Assembly: GCF_020379485.1 (NCBI RefSeq)
Contig: NC_063452.1
Span: forward strand, 57,185,338 to 57,249,337
Source of the DNA: Brassica napus
Taxonomy: Eukaryota; Streptophyta; Magnoliopsida; Brassicales; Brassicaceae
Direction of reading: 5' to 3'
DNA: 64,000 nt
Both the position numbers and the translations under genes were made by a program. Positions within the stretch are counted from its first letter, which is position 1. Every line of letters starts with the position of its first letter. The notes beneath the pieces are model-generated. The model saw only the letters and a list, made by a program, of their open reading frames with translations. It searched no databases and was not told the origin of the DNA. Below are positions 25,701-37,553 of the stretch, piece by piece.

Positions 25701-28293
25701 TGGAATACTTATATATATTTCAAAATATTTATATTGACTATTAATTTCGGATTTTTCGGGTTACCCGTTCGGGTTCGGTTAATAACACTTCGGGTTCGGA
25801 TATTTTTTGTACCACCCTACAAGACCCGTTCGGTTATTTGTACGTTTCGGATCGGATAACGGGTCGGGTTTTTCGGTTCGGGTTCGGTTCCGGATTTTAT
25901 GCCCAGGCCTACTCAAGGCTTTATCTTTCTTTTGATTGAAACCCTAAAGTTAAATCGTGAAGGTTCAAAGCAAACTAAACAAACATTCATTATCGGCAAT
26001 GCTGATATTCTCTACTAAAACGAGGAAAACGATCAAATGACTAGTAAATCATATAAACTATTAAGTCTTTGCCTCCCAGAAAATCAGTAATTCAAATCTG
26101 AATAATTTTTCGTACGCTGAAATAGATATCAAGTCTTTTTATTTTCATATGGATTATGTATTTTCATTGCACACCGTAGATATTCATTTTTAGTCTTGCT
26201 ATTTGGCACAATTTCCAAGTTTTTTTTTTGGAGGGGGGGGGGGAGGGGTATGTTAGATTTTAGTCAAGCCAAAAGCTGAATAAACATTTAAAGAAAAGCA
26301 ATTTCTTCACTGCATCGTCTTTTACCAAAAGCTTACAATAATTGTACAATTTTAAACAAGAACCCTTAAAGCGAAAAAGAATTGAGATGAAACTTGATAA
26401 AGGTTAAAATTTATTTACAGATGGGTCAGGAGAAGAAGAAATGGGTATAAATGGAAATGATGTTCATCATCAATCATCGACAGATCAAAAGGCACAATCT
26501 GACGATACTTCTCCCCATCAAGAAATTGACTTTCCTTCCACACAACCTCGTTGGAGTAACTCTTCACGGTACGTTTATACGTATTATAATCTTATCATAC
26601 ATATTTTGTTTTTGACATAATCATACATATATATATACATGTGTCACACGATATGTATAGAACATGATTTTCGCTAGTTTAAGTGAGATTGACCGGTTGC
26701 CCAAAAAAAAGTGAGATTGACCGAATATAATATAGTATGATTTAGGGTTCTCCTACCTAATTGTTCCTACTTCCTACCAAGTTCATGTAACAATTCTTTC
26801 GTTTATTCCAAATACATTCATCTAACAACAATAGAATTCTGGATAATGTTTCCTGTTTGTTAATTTTCTTTGTTTTGAGTGAACCAAAATTAAAGTGGTG
26901 GTTTAGGTTACAGTGAGATGAGATTGTTTAGTATCTAGGGTTTGTAGCTGATTATAGTTACACGTTCCGAGGTTTAAATTTATACTACTTGATTTAGGTC
27001 CTTATGGTTCATACTCTAGTAAAATTACAACTTTGTTCATATGTATGTCATGTAGACAGTATATTATGAGCTGAATAGTAACATACAAATACGTTATTCG
27101 TGACTACCATTTTTATAGTATAGATTGATAGAATTTTTAATTAAAACAAATTCATCATGTGGTTTACCATTTTTAATTGGTGTTTGGATTTGAGAAAATA
27201 CAAGTATAATAAAAACTTATATAAATTAATAATGCAGAAATTATTATATTTGACGAATTTAAATAATATTTTTTATAAAATAATAATTAGTTGGATAAAA
27301 AATTTAAATTAGAATTATTTTATTGAGTATTAATATATAGATTGTATCTATCTATACTATTAATTGCGAAGTGAGTATTAATTTTTTGATAATATAAGTG
27401 ATTAAAATTAATAATAATAAGAATTATCGAAAATATAAAAATATATTTTAAAATAAAAAGATAATTCCTATATATATTTTGTTGTTGTCCAAAAATATAT
27501 TTTAATAAAAAATAAAAATTTTAAAAACAAAAAACACATAACTAAATAGTAATCAAGTAATTATCATTTTTTATAACTGAAAAGATAATCTTGAATGAAT
27601 TTATTAATAATCATTATAGCATACAAATAAATTTTCAAAAAAATTATAAAACGTTAAAAATTTCAAATGAAAACATAAATAATAATTTCTCCTCCTTATA
27701 GTTTCTTAATTAGCAATGTATATATTAATAAATAATTATAAAATATTTATGCTCGCATGTACGGGCAAAACACCTAGTTATCAATTGTTTAATGATATAG
27801 TTGGCCGAAGTAAGCGACCTCTTTTGTTATCTTGATAAAACTAATTACCTTGGTTCTGAAGTTTATGAATACAAATTTTTTTTTATCCATGCATAAATTA
27901 GACAAAAGGTTCACTGATTTATTTTTTTCTTTATTGTTTAAAATCATTTAACAGAGAGACATGGCCATTAAGTAATAACTACTCAAGCGACGTAGATACG
28001 ATGATCAGAACGTCATCAACATCGGTGATCTCTCACCATCAAAGATCCATCCTTCAAAATCAGGTTCTAACTAATAACTATCTTTGGTGCACAAAAAAAA
28101 AACTAATAACTATCTTACATAACGATATTGTTTTTCTTAGGTCTTTTTTTTTTATAAAAGAAAAATTCTAACTAAAGTAAACTCGCAGGAGCAACAACGA
28201 TCGAGCGATCAAACAAAGAGGTGTGGAGATCTTAGTTGTAACAATCCAAGTTTGGAGTTTACATTAGGAAGACCCGATTGGCACGAGAAATGA
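22776..28293 (+). CDS. KAN1: KANADI1, GARP-family transcription factor
   Basis: Six exons fit in phase: 22776-23475, 23585-23661, 24738-24783, 26421-26568, 27955-28063 and 28189-28293, giving 394 residues (Arabidopsis KAN1 is about 400). The ATG at 22776 gives the family N-terminus MEGVFLEK. Next come an LSLNISL motif of EAR-repressor type (about residues 20-30) and a His-rich stretch. The Myb-like GARP DNA-binding domain follows (RMRWTSSLHARFVHAVELLG, then LTLAHVKSHLQMYR, about residues 205-265), and the C-terminus is FTLGRPDWHEK. KAN1 is a nuclear repressor that sets abaxial organ identity. All exons look intact. Introns 2, 3 and 4 are unusually long and hold a Stowaway-like MITE, a hAT-type MITE and a Helitron. 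Confidence 0.95.
24293..24530. mobile_element. Stowaway-like MITE, copy 4, in KAN1 intron 2
   Basis: TTCCCACCGTTTCATATTAA at the left and TTATAATAAAACATAGGGAG at the right are inverted, with AAGTGTCGTTTTAG and CTAAAACGATACTT inside. TA flanks both sides. Non-coding. Confidence 0.75.
25195..25911 (+). mobile_element. CGGGT-rich hAT-type MITE, copy 2, in KAN1 intron 3
   Basis: It has the same ends as the copy at 8481 (TAGGCCTGGGCGTTCGGGT and TTATGCCCAGGCCTA) and a perfect 8-bp target duplication CTCAAGGC (25187-25194 and 25912-25919). Length is 717 bp, against 718 bp for copy 1. CGGGTTCGG arrays lie at both ends around an A/T-rich core. Confidence 0.9.
26229..26248. repeat. Poly-G tract in KAN1 intron 3
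   Basis: A run of about 12 G flanked by GGA and AGGGG, directly after a T run. It is a strong G-quadruplex candidate on the sense strand and also prone to sequencing length errors. Confidence 0.8.
27351..27777 (+). mobile_element. Short Helitron in KAN1 intron 4
   Basis: It starts TCTATACTATTAATTGCG after an A. It ends with the hairpin GCTCGCATGTACGGGC (27751-27766) and CTAG at 27774-27777 before T. At 427 bp it is a MITE-sized, non-autonomous Helitron in the same orientation as KAN1. Confidence 0.75.
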
Positions 28294-28977
28294 CTTTCTT
28301 GATCCAGTTCGATTTGAATATACTGTTTTTTTCTCTATATATACATATATTTGGAATATGTATGCAGCTATGTCATCGTTACAATGAATCTCTCAGCTGA
28401 AAAGTTGAAGAACTCGTAGAGAGCTAAGCCGCTCAAGAGTGTTGATTTTTGCAGATAGAGAATCATTACAAAAAAAAGGAAGAAACGTTGGAGATTCTTC
28501 TTCTTCTTCTTCTCAAGTTCCATTGATGGTTTGATTATAAAGTGAATGATCAATGTATGAGTTTTTGTTTTGGTTTTCTTGGGTTTCTTTATATCTAGAG
28601 TTGATCTGTGGTGTTATCATTTATATAATTGGAAGATCACCAAAATTTGGTGAAAGTTTTTTATTTCCCCTCTTGGAAAGCCTCTTGGTGAGGTAGAGGG
28701 TTCCTTGTTATCTTTTGGCTTCTGCAACATAAATGTAGAGAGAGACCTGAGTTGATTTCTTATGTATACTAATCATTTTTAAGTACATTAACACACACAA
28801 ACATACACAGATCCAGTCATTGATCACAAACGTTCACTATTGATTTCTTGAAAAGATTCTTCTGGTTCTCTGCTGCTTTACAACAAAGTTCAGTACATAA
28901 AAACATTCATATAAACTTTCATTAACAACACGGTAGACCAAAACTTTGGGTTTATCAACAAACTCTGTAGAGACTTC
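28294..28977. other. Intergenic gap between convergent KAN1 and LDIP
   Basis: The two genes point at each other and share 684 bp for both 3' untranslated regions. I see no further gene. Confidence 0.6.
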
Positions 28978-29916
28978 TCAGCTAGATGAGTCGATGTTTA
29001 AACCATTAACTGAAATGGCTAATCCCATCACTTGCTTCACCAAGCGCAGGCTTCCTCTTGCTCCCAACCACACAGCGTAGAAGAACCCAATCCAACCTGA
29101 TCCATACCAAATTCATTCCATTCAATCAATACATTAAAAGGAAAACTCAAAAGAGGAGGAAGCAAAACAGAATCAGAGCAGAGTATATTATAAACCTGAA
29201 GCAATCAAGACGCAAAAAACAGCTGAAACCGTAGCGGTAGAGATGACGAATGCAGCAACAGATAAGGCTCCGATGTAAATAGCAGTCAAGGAGAGAAAGA
29301 AGAGAGCCAAGAAGCCACCAGCAACAGCAAGTGAAACCAAAAGAGAGATTATGATTGCGTTGGCTGTTGCAGCTACGAAGAAGAGCGTGAAGACAACCAA
29401 AGCCATTGTTGTAAGAAGAGCTATTGTTCCCATCTGCAACAAACATAACTCAAATGGGTTCAATAAAGTACCAAACTCTAATTATATATGAATACTAATA
29501 ATGCTCAAAATACAATAAAGTTTCAATATTTATTTTGTAAATGAGAGAATCAAATCAAATCGACTTACAGTGATGACAAGCAGTGAACGAAGCGGGCTGC
29601 CATGACGAGTCCATTGGAGAATCTCGCGTGAAGTTTTGCGAGAAGCTTCTCGAAGTTTCGGGCCATTCTCGGAGACGGAGTTTCTCATTCGTTGAAGCAA
29701 AGGAGACGAGTAGGTTTTCGAATCCGGGAACAGGATCGAACCGATCATGACGCAAACCAAGGAGTAAAGACTCTCCGTATCATCCTCCTCCTCCTTAACA
29801 GCCACATAGTCCGTTCCGCGGCGAATATTCACCGTCCCTCCGTTGACGATTTCTCCGACATCATCGCCACCGTCTGCGTGGGATTTCTTCTCCGTATGGG
29901 CGTGATCTTCCGACAT
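28978..29916 (-). CDS. LDIP: LDAP-interacting protein (lipid-droplet protein)
   Basis: Three minus-strand exons fit in phase: 29916-29569, 29433-29196 and 29096-28978, giving 234 residues. The N-terminal third is acidic and hydrophilic. Exon 2 is almost entirely hydrophobic (about residues 117-195, e.g. IIISLLVSLAVAGGFLALFF), followed by a short tail with WIGFFYAVWLGARGSL. The position next to KAN1 and the protein match what I remember as At5g16550, LDIP. LDIP works with LDAPs and seipin in plant lipid-droplet formation at the ER/droplet surface. The function is taken from the family; the sequence itself shows only the hydrophobic segment. Confidence 0.8.
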
Positions 29917-30009
29917 GTCTCAAGGCTGTTCGTGGGATTTGACGAAAGATGGGAACAGCTGTTTAGAAGAGATCGGCCATGTGTAGTGTGTCTTCCACGT
30001 GTAGTTTCT

Positions 30010-30085
30010 CTTTATTTGACTTTTTATTATTTGGGCTTGTAAGGCTTCTATCAAGGCCCATTCGCTTGTTACGGCCTCTTAAAGG
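30010..30085 (-). promoter_or_regulatory. Site II-type elements upstream of LDIP
   Basis: TGGGCTT (about 30031) and GGCCCA (about 30055) lie 115-145 bp upstream of the LDIP ATG. They resemble the site II words common in Brassicaceae housekeeping promoters. Confidence 0.4.
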
Positions 30086-30613
30086 TAATAATTATTGGTT
30101 TGCTAGAGTAGAACAACGTACCGCCTCTGTAATTGAAGTTATGAATTGGTTTCTGCTATCACATTTTTATGATTAAATATGTTCTTAACTTATTTTATAC
30201 ATTTGACCTGATGGATAACCAAACCTTTTGCATATATATAATCTGCATTTTTGATTCAAATATTCTGATTTCTAGTGTTTTTTTCTTTCTAATTCAAATA
30301 TAAAGGTCTTGTATTTTTCTCAAAGAATTTTAACAATATACTGAAATTTCATATCTGAATCTGAGTACGATGCCATCAGTTTTAGAAGCTTTTTTTTTCT
30401 TACAGTTTTTTTTTTTTCTTGTTTAATACATATCACCAACAGAATATTAATTAAAGTACTAGAACACATTTGCGGGACAGTAAAATCATATATTAATTTA
30501 TAGATATGCTTTCAACAATAATTGGTCAGTTTTATGTATGGTTTACCATGTCTCAAATGCACTTCAAAATCCCCTTTAAGGGAACAGATGTTGTGAAAAA
30601 TGACCAAATCTAA

Positions 30614-30706
30614 GAGCATCATTATTGCGGGGTTCTTGGCGGAATATAAGAACTCGTCTTTTAACTTTGAACTAAAGAAACTAAGAACCCTCTAATAATC
30701 ATGCTC
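30614..30706. mobile_element. PIF/Harbinger (Tourist-like) MITE
   Basis: GAGCATCATTATTGCGGGG at the left is inverted at the right as CCTCTAATAATCATGCTC. The trinucleotide TAA flanks both sides, the Harbinger target duplication. At 93 bp it is nearly all terminal repeat. It lies just beyond the 3' end of PIN5. Confidence 0.75.
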
Positions 30707-30778
30707 TAAAAAGAGAGCGAAAAAGTTAATTAAGAGACAACCATTGATATATATATATATATAATATTTTAAATTTAC

Positions 30779-32715
30779 TTAATAAATAAACTCCAAAGCT
30801 GCGTAGTAGGCGACGAGCACTGGTAAAGAGACCAACATCCCAAATATCACCCTACATTTATCACAACTTAAAACTGAATAATGTGTAACCAAAAATACTT
30901 TTTTTTTTAAATTAGACAGACTTTTTGTAATTTAGACTTACGCTGTGCTTAGAACATCTGCATGTAATCCATATTCCTTAGCAAAAATGAACGAGGTGAT
31001 TGATTGTGGCAGAGCAGCCTGTAATAAAAGTAATTTATCAATAAACTCAAAACAAATAAAGTATTGCATTTCTGAGACGTGAAAAAAACATCAAGTTTGT
31101 ATCCTAGCTAGTGGATGAAAGGAATGAATTTGGTGTATCAAATTTGCTTAGAATTAAATCAAACTAAAATAAAACCGAATATTCCATGTCCTTTGCTTTC
31201 TTTTGTCTTATAAACAGAAAAACCCACACCGTAATGAAAATACAATTAAGGATAATGACCTGAATGATGGCGACGCGGAGGACATCCCCGTGGAGGCCAA
31301 CGGCGATAGAACCAATAGCCATGGCGGCGGGTCCGGCAATAAACTTCAAGACCATCCCCAACGCAGTTAAGCTTGCTCCACATACTATAAACTTCTCTTG
31401 AAGTGCCATGAATATCCCTGCGTATATAATCAATTTTATTACTGCATGTGTTATAAATTAATATCTCAATATGGCTAGGTAATTTTTACATAGATAATTA
31501 TTTGAACATAAAATAAACGTACCCATATTGAACATGGCAGTTCCTGTTCCTGCTTTTGACATTATAAGAATCGATCCCTCCATTATTCCCGGCATCTCAA
31601 AATGCCATCTATTTTAATCAGTTACTAAAAAGAGTCAAGTGTTTGTTACATATCATGTTTATCAAATTTTATACCATTACACAATAAAAAATCAAAACCC
31701 TAAACCCATTGTTTTCAAAATTGGTTTGCATAGGACTCTAGATTATGGTCGGCCATGATAGTTTCTTTGCATGTACGTTTGCGTATATGTCACCTTGTTA
31801 TAATTTCTAGAACATTTTAACTTGGAAAGGCTAACGTACAGACAAAGAAACAATCGTGTTCCATCACCATTTTATCATAGGTTGTGAGGCACTAGACGGA
31901 AAAGTAAATATTGTTTAAACGTCAAATTTTTGATGTTTTCAGGAAGTTTAAACGGTTATTCAGATGTTAGACGTCGAGCTTTAGTGTCTCCTGATCACAC
32001 ATACTTAACGCTTTGTTAAACATTTTATAAACCTAGTGTATACTGTAAAGATTCAGTTTTACCTGCTAGATATAAAAGCCCATGCGATCCCAAGGATGCA
32101 AGAATAGCAATTCGGATTCGTTGCAAGCTTTAACCACACGACGGACATGACCTCAACGAACGACTTCTGCTCTCCGACGACCGCAATATCTTTTCTGCCA
32201 TCTTCGATATTAATATTTTCTTCCTTACTATTCGTATTGAATCCGGCTCTTCTGAGCTCTAACACAAACAACAAGAGTGTGAGCCACACGATTGCCTGAA
32301 ACACCGAGGATTGGACCACGAGATCAACAGCCGCTTGTCCGTACATCGCCTTAGCCAATGGCACACCCACGACAAGCGAGTTTGTAAGAGTGCATAGAGA
32401 GAAACTAGTAATGGACCAGCAATAGCTTCCATTGTTGCTATATTTTGCCCAAAACGCTAAGACCGCAACTATGATGACTTTAGAGATGATATCGGCTGCG
32501 ATGAACCGGTAATTCATGTTGAATGGATCGACATGAGCCGTGAACTCGATGGTGAAGAGCGGTAGGGTGAAATAGCAAACGAGACGGTTTATGGCATCAC
32601 ATTGATCACGAGTGAAGATGTGCCACCATTTCACCGAACCATAGCCTAAGATTAAAGCTACATAGAGCGGAACCATTGCTTCAATAACCTTGTAAACATC
32701 TTCTCCAGTGATCAT
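30779..32715 (-). CDS. PIN5: PIN5, ER-type auxin transporter
   Basis: Five minus-strand exons fit in phase: 32715-32063, 31608-31523, 31417-31260, 31018-30942 and 30851-30779, giving 348 residues (Arabidopsis PIN5 has about 350). The N-terminus [20 protein letters not shown] and the following hydrophobic helices are the PIN membrane domain. The NPN motif is present as NPNCY, and the C-terminal helices end with [19 protein letters not shown]. The central loop is very short, which marks the short PIN5/PIN8 type located in the ER rather than the plasma membrane. These proteins move auxin between cytosol and ER lumen. No broken exons seen. Confidence 0.9.
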
Positions 32716-33423
32716 GGTTTTACTAGAAAAAAATGTTTAAGTTGTAGTTTGATTTCTGGGACTTGGAAGTTTGCAAGTACTAAGCAAAGGGAAAGAAAGT
32801 AGATAGTGAATGTGGTAAGACATAACCAATATGTTTATATTTATAGATACAATTTTAGTTATTTAAAAATGAAGAAAAAAAAAGAAATATATGAGTATAC
32901 ATGAGTAATATAAACCAAACAAGTAAACCGAGATTTTTGGTATAACAATGGTATATTTAGAGAAGCATTTACTAAATGCAAATGATCTCCAAATGCTCTA
33001 TGGCCAATGCTTTCACATGAAGTTTTTATAAGAGCATTTGCATCTATAATTTATAAAATTAAGGAAAATATATAATTAATTCATTTATTTTATTTAATAA
33101 TATCATAAAATTATTTTTATATCCAGAAAATAAAATTTTGATTTCTAAAATTAATTTATAATAATTTTTTTTTTAAAAAAAATAGTTTTTCACGTTTAAA
33201 ATATATAATTTAATTTTATATAATTTAATTTATTTTAAATGTGAAATATTATTTTAAAATATATATTTTTAATTATAAAATTTATTTTTAAATAATATTT
33301 TTTGATATAAACATAATTTTTAAATTTTAAATAAAATAAATTAATTATATATCTTTTTAACTTTATATGTTAATATATTTATATATATATATATTAGAAA
33401 TATATTCATTAAAAATAAATATA
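32716..33423. other. PIN5 upstream region
   Basis: A/T-rich sequence above 80% A+T in its second half. No gene or defined repeat. Confidence 0.5.
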
Positions 33424-33913
33424 GAGAAAAAGACAAAAATAGCACTAAATCAAGTTTATGTTCCCAAACTAGCACTCAAGGTCAAAACTCACAAAAATAG
33501 CACTTAATGTTTTATCAAAAGTCACAAACTTAGGGTTTAGAGTTAAAGGGTGGGGTTTAGGATTTAGGGTTTAGGGTTTAGGGTTTAGGGTTTAGTGTTT
33601 AGGGTTTAAGGTTTAGATTTTAGGGTTTAGGGTTTAGGGTTTAGAGTTTAGGGTTTAGGGTTTAGAGTTTAGGATTTAGGGTTTATGGTTTAGGGTTTAG
33701 GGTTTAGAGTTTAGCGTTTAGGGTTTAGAGTTTAGGGTTTAGGGTTTAGAGTTGAGAAATGAGGTTTTGGGGATAAGATTTCAAATTTTGAAAAATAAAA
33801 AAATTAAAATTTTCTAAGGATAAACTTAAAAAGGTGCTATTTTGGTCGTTTTAGTTTTTGAATGCTATTTTTGTGATATAAACTTAGTAATATGCTATTT
33901 TGGAGATTTGCCC
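33424..33913. mobile_element. MULE-type MITE carrying a telomere-like array
   Basis: The two ends align in the same register when one is reversed: AAAATAGCA begins at base 13 and AAGTTTAT at base 29 in both. The flanks are identical 9-bp sequences ATAAATATA (33415-33423 and 33914-33922), the Mutator-class duplication length, although A/T-only. The centre (about 33523-33763) is a degenerate TTTAGGG array. No coding capacity. Confidence 0.7.
33523..33763 (+). repeat. Interstitial telomere-like (TTTAGGG)n array
   Basis: More than 25 units of TTTAGGG and variants (TTTAGAG, TTTAGTG, TTTAGCG), the plant telomere repeat in degenerate form. It lies wholly inside the MULE-type MITE, so it arrived with the element rather than from a chromosome end. 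Confidence 0.85.
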
Positions 33914-33922
33914 ATAAATATA

Positions 33923-35186
33923 TTAATATACTAATTAAAAATAAATATATTATATATTATATACTAATTTTTATAATAATTTTAAATAACATATTCATTC
34001 TGCTCTACCAATCATCTTATTAAACAGTCAGTAAAAGCATACAGATCCTGCAGCATACTGCTTCTATAACATAGTGCTACTGCTAATGCTCTGCCAGGCC
34101 AAAGTATAAGCCATATGGCATAATTCCTATAAAATAATTGCAAGCATTTAACTTAGAGATAATTAGCCACTAATTTAATAGAGAGAAACTAGAATTATCA
34201 TTATCAGTATAATTGACCAGACCGTGCCCTAGCATATGATTCTATTCCAGTTGTTTCCTCTGTACATTGAGTATAATATTTTTGTATGACGTAAAACACT
34301 TCTTTCAGCATTTGACTATTTTGATAAATATAAAATAATTGATTATAATGTGGCAGAACATCTAATGAGGTTGCCGCCTGAGCCCCAAAGTCGCACTTCG
34401 GACTGTGAGATATCGTCTCCCAACTCTCTCACCTGTTGTGTTGATGGTTCTTAGCAGATTGATAATGCGACTAGAGAGTAGGCCTGTGATTATGCATCGT
34501 TTTATTTTGGGAAATGAAATGCGTTCTAAAGCGCATGATTTTTGAAAGAAACAATTAAAACCTCGTTTTTTTTGTTTTTTACTTTTTTTAAAAAAATTCA
34601 CAGAAGAGGAGTTGGAGATGTTAATGTAGCTTGTCTTGTTCGTAAATTGTAAGGGTCGAAGTAGTGCTGTAGTAGTATATGTATTTTGTGTCATGTTAAT
34701 CAGTTAGGTTCCCTATTGACAAGATTTTCAGTTAATTAATAAAGAATTGTGATACGAAAATAATAATTAATAAAGTGTGTTTGGTATAGAAAAAGTCGAC
34801 CACTATCAAATGAGCTACAAGTTCGCATAATTGTAAACTATGCTTTAATAACCATTTACACCAATGCATGTGTTCATGCAATAACATTTTATAAAGATTG
34901 AATATATATAATAAACATATATTTAATAGGTAGATTAAGTCTTGAATTGGCGAGCATATAATGCATATACACGTGTAATAACATACAACCACATGTGACC
35001 ATTACCAACTATTTTTAAAGAATTATATGAAAAATACTAACCCAAAATCCCAAATCATATCTTTCAATAAAATATTTGCATATTCTTTTATAAATGGGAG
35101 AACTGGCGAAGGATATGCTATTTTGCATGAAATATAAGCAAATGTGATTTTTCAAAAAAAAAAATATAAGCAAATGTGCATGGAAT
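33923..35186. other. Intergenic DNA left of the large MULE
   Basis: Mostly A/T-rich. A patch of higher GC (about 34360-34510) has a 110-codon minus-strand open frame whose C-terminal half is basic (e.g. GRRYLTVRSATLGLRRQ). I do not recognise it and cannot call it a gene. Confidence 0.4.
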
Positions 35187-35359
35187 AGCTTAAATTGGTG
35201 TTAGAAAAAAAGGAAAATTACCAAATATGACTAACAATTTGATTTCAAACACAAAGGTTAATCCAAACTTGAATCAAATGCAAAAGTAACCTAAAAAGCT
35301 ATTGAAATTACAACCAACCCCTTGTGAACAAACAAAAAAAACGAATTTTTTTACGTTTC

Positions 35360-35825
35360 TAACCCCCGTAAGTCGTCTGGGCTAGTTTTACTTAGAAATA
35401 ATTTAAAAATTTTGTAAAAAATATTTTGATAAGTGAAAAATTGAAATCATGTAATTAACATATGTTTTAAGAGATATAAATTAAGATATAACAAAAGTTA
35501 ATTGTTTTCAACATAGATGAGTGAAAGTAGTGAGTCATGATATTCTTTGGTTTAGGTTTTGCCAACATATGTTGTAATATTGTATGTGTTCTTAGGGTTA
35601 GATTTTGGAATGCATAAATGTTTTTTTGAAAACTTTAAAATTTACCTAAGTGTTTTTATTTCTATGAATAGTAAATACTATTCAAGTATAACTACGGATT
35701 TATAACGTGGTTAGTTAGTTAATTTAGCCAATTTAGTTTAGGGGTTAAATTTAGGGTCTGGGACGACTTACTAGTAAGTCGTCTGATGTACAGTATTCAA
35801 CAAACGACTTACTAGTAAGTCGTCC
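35360..35825. repeat. Left subterminal AAGTCGTC palindromes
   Basis: Single AAGTCGTC words start near 35370. At 35762-35783 lies a perfect 22-bp palindrome: half-site GACGACTTACT followed by its exact reverse complement. A second, 20-bp copy is at 35804-35823. Confidence 0.85.
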
Positions 35826-35888
35826 AAACGGACCAAACCTTTAATTTTACAATGTACTTTTAAACCTAACCGGATTATTTACCGGCCA

Positions 35889-35895
35889 TATATAA
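35889..35895 (+). promoter_or_regulatory. TATA box of the Ulp1-like gene
   Basis: TATATAA followed about 45 bp later by AAACCCTAAAG-type leader sequence. The leader exon then runs to a GCCGCCG|gtaag donor at 36145. This is a plausible core promoter inside the MULE. Confidence 0.5.
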
Positions 35896-36145
35896 GGTGT
35901 TTTTTTTTCAGTGTTTATCGAAAATCAGAAAACCCTAAAGCCGTTTCTCTCAAAGGCGATTTCGAAGGCGATTTCCGTCGATTCTCTCTAATCCATCGTT
36001 CTCATCGTTCTCACCGCCGGTTATCTCTCCGCCGTTATCACCGTCGTTCTCACCACCGTTCTCACAGCCGCTTCCTCTATTTAAGATCCGAAAGGAAACC
36101 CTAGCGCGCATTCTCTCAGAGGTGTCTCGTTGAACTCCGCCGCCG

Positions 36146-36348
36146 GTAAGTTATATCTCTTACTGTCGAGTGATTGATTGAGGAAAAGGTGAACATAAAA
36201 CTGGAAGTCTTGGAAGACTTATAATTAAGTCGTCGCTGGAAGACTTTCCAGACGACTTAATTATAAGTCTTTCAGCTGGAAAACTTGCCAGACGACTTAA
36301 TTATAAGTCTTTGATTGTTTGAGATGGTTGTCTTTGATTGTTTTGCAG
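36146..36348 (+). repeat. 5' leader intron with AAGTCGTC repeats (TTATAATTAAG subtype)
   Basis: An intron with a gtaagt donor and a ttttgcag acceptor just before the ATG. About half of it is GACGACTTAATTATAAGTCT-type repeat (36205-36312). Its TTATAATTAAG core differs from the ACTAGT core in the subterminal copies. Confidence 0.7.
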
Positions 36349-37193
36349 GCAAAAAAATGGAGATGCCAGAACTCCCCCGTAGGATATATACATTAGGGGA
36401 AGAGCCCCCCGCAGTGCATAGCATTTCGTATCATACTTGTTGGACGTTGCATGCTGCTTTAAAGAAAGCTCTTCATGATGATGAATATGAAGAGCTGAAG
36501 GAGTCGAAGTTGGGAGTTTTCATCAAGTTCCAAGAGCTGGGATTTGATTGGGCTTCAAGGCTGGTTCACTACATGCTCGGTTTCCAGCTGGACATAAAGA
36601 AGAAGTATGAGCTGTGGAGTCTCGTTGGTCCAGAACCTGTGAGGTTTTCACTGTTAGAGTTTGAAAACCTCACTGGTCTAAACTGCGAGTACATCGAGGA
36701 CCTTGAGAGACCTCACTCTGTTGTTACAAAGGAGTTGACTTCTTTTTGGGAGATGTTGGGAGTTCATGTCGAAGCTGGGCCATCTACTCAGGAGATAATA
36801 GCAGCACTTGAGAGATGCGAAGGGTGGTCTCGGGATGATCGCAAGCGGCTCGCGTACCTTGCCATCTTCACTGGATACATTGAAGGGAGAAAGTATTCAA
36901 CCCCTACACGGGTTAGTCTGGCAAGGCTAGTGATGGAGCTAGAACGGTTTGAGAATTATCCATGGGGGAGAGTCGCGTTTAAGGTGCTGATGGACTCTGT
37001 GAAGGGCAGAGATATTTCGGGTTGTTACACTATTAATGGGTTTGCGCAAGCTCTCCAGGTCTGGGTGTACACAGCTCTTCCGGAATTGGGTGCTACTTTT
37101 GGTAATCCTCTCCCAAACAATCCGTCTCCACCGATACTGGCTTACAAGGGTCGCAAAGGACACAGACAGTTTAAAGAGGCTATCCTCAGTCAG

Positions 37194-37553
37194 GTATTTA
37201 CTTCAATCTGGACGACTTCGCATAAAACTTATAATTAAGTCGTCTGATAAGTCTTCCAATTAGACGACTTAGTAGAAGACTTATAATTAAGTCGTCTGGA
37301 AAGTCTTCCAGCTTGATGACTTAGTAGAAGCCTTATAATTAAGTCGTCTGGGAAGACTATCCAGACTACTTGATTATAAGTCTAAGTCTTCCAGCTGGAA
37401 GACTTTCCAGACGACTTAATTATAAGTCGTCTACTAAGTCGTCCAGCTGGAAGACTTTCCAGACGACTTAATTATAAGTCGTCTGTGAAGTCTTTTCTTT
37501 CCATCTTTCTTAATCCGTCAAATATCTAACTTCATATCTTCTATTTACTACAT
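37194..37553 (+). repeat. Intron filled with AAGTCGTC / TTATAATTAAG repeats
   Basis: From 37208 to about 37490 the intron is almost entirely copies of GACGACTTAATTATAAGTC and GGAAGACTTTCCAG, in both orientations, able to form long hairpins. The subtype matches the leader intron of the same gene. Confidence 0.8.

Noticed and set aside
29692..30176. Plus-strand frames of 116 and 65 codons near LDIP
   Set aside because: The first is antisense to LDIP exon 1; the second covers its promoter.
33523..33763. A chromosome end or a fusion scar
   Set aside because: The telomere-like array is degenerate and lies wholly between inverted transposon ends with gene-bearing DNA on both sides.
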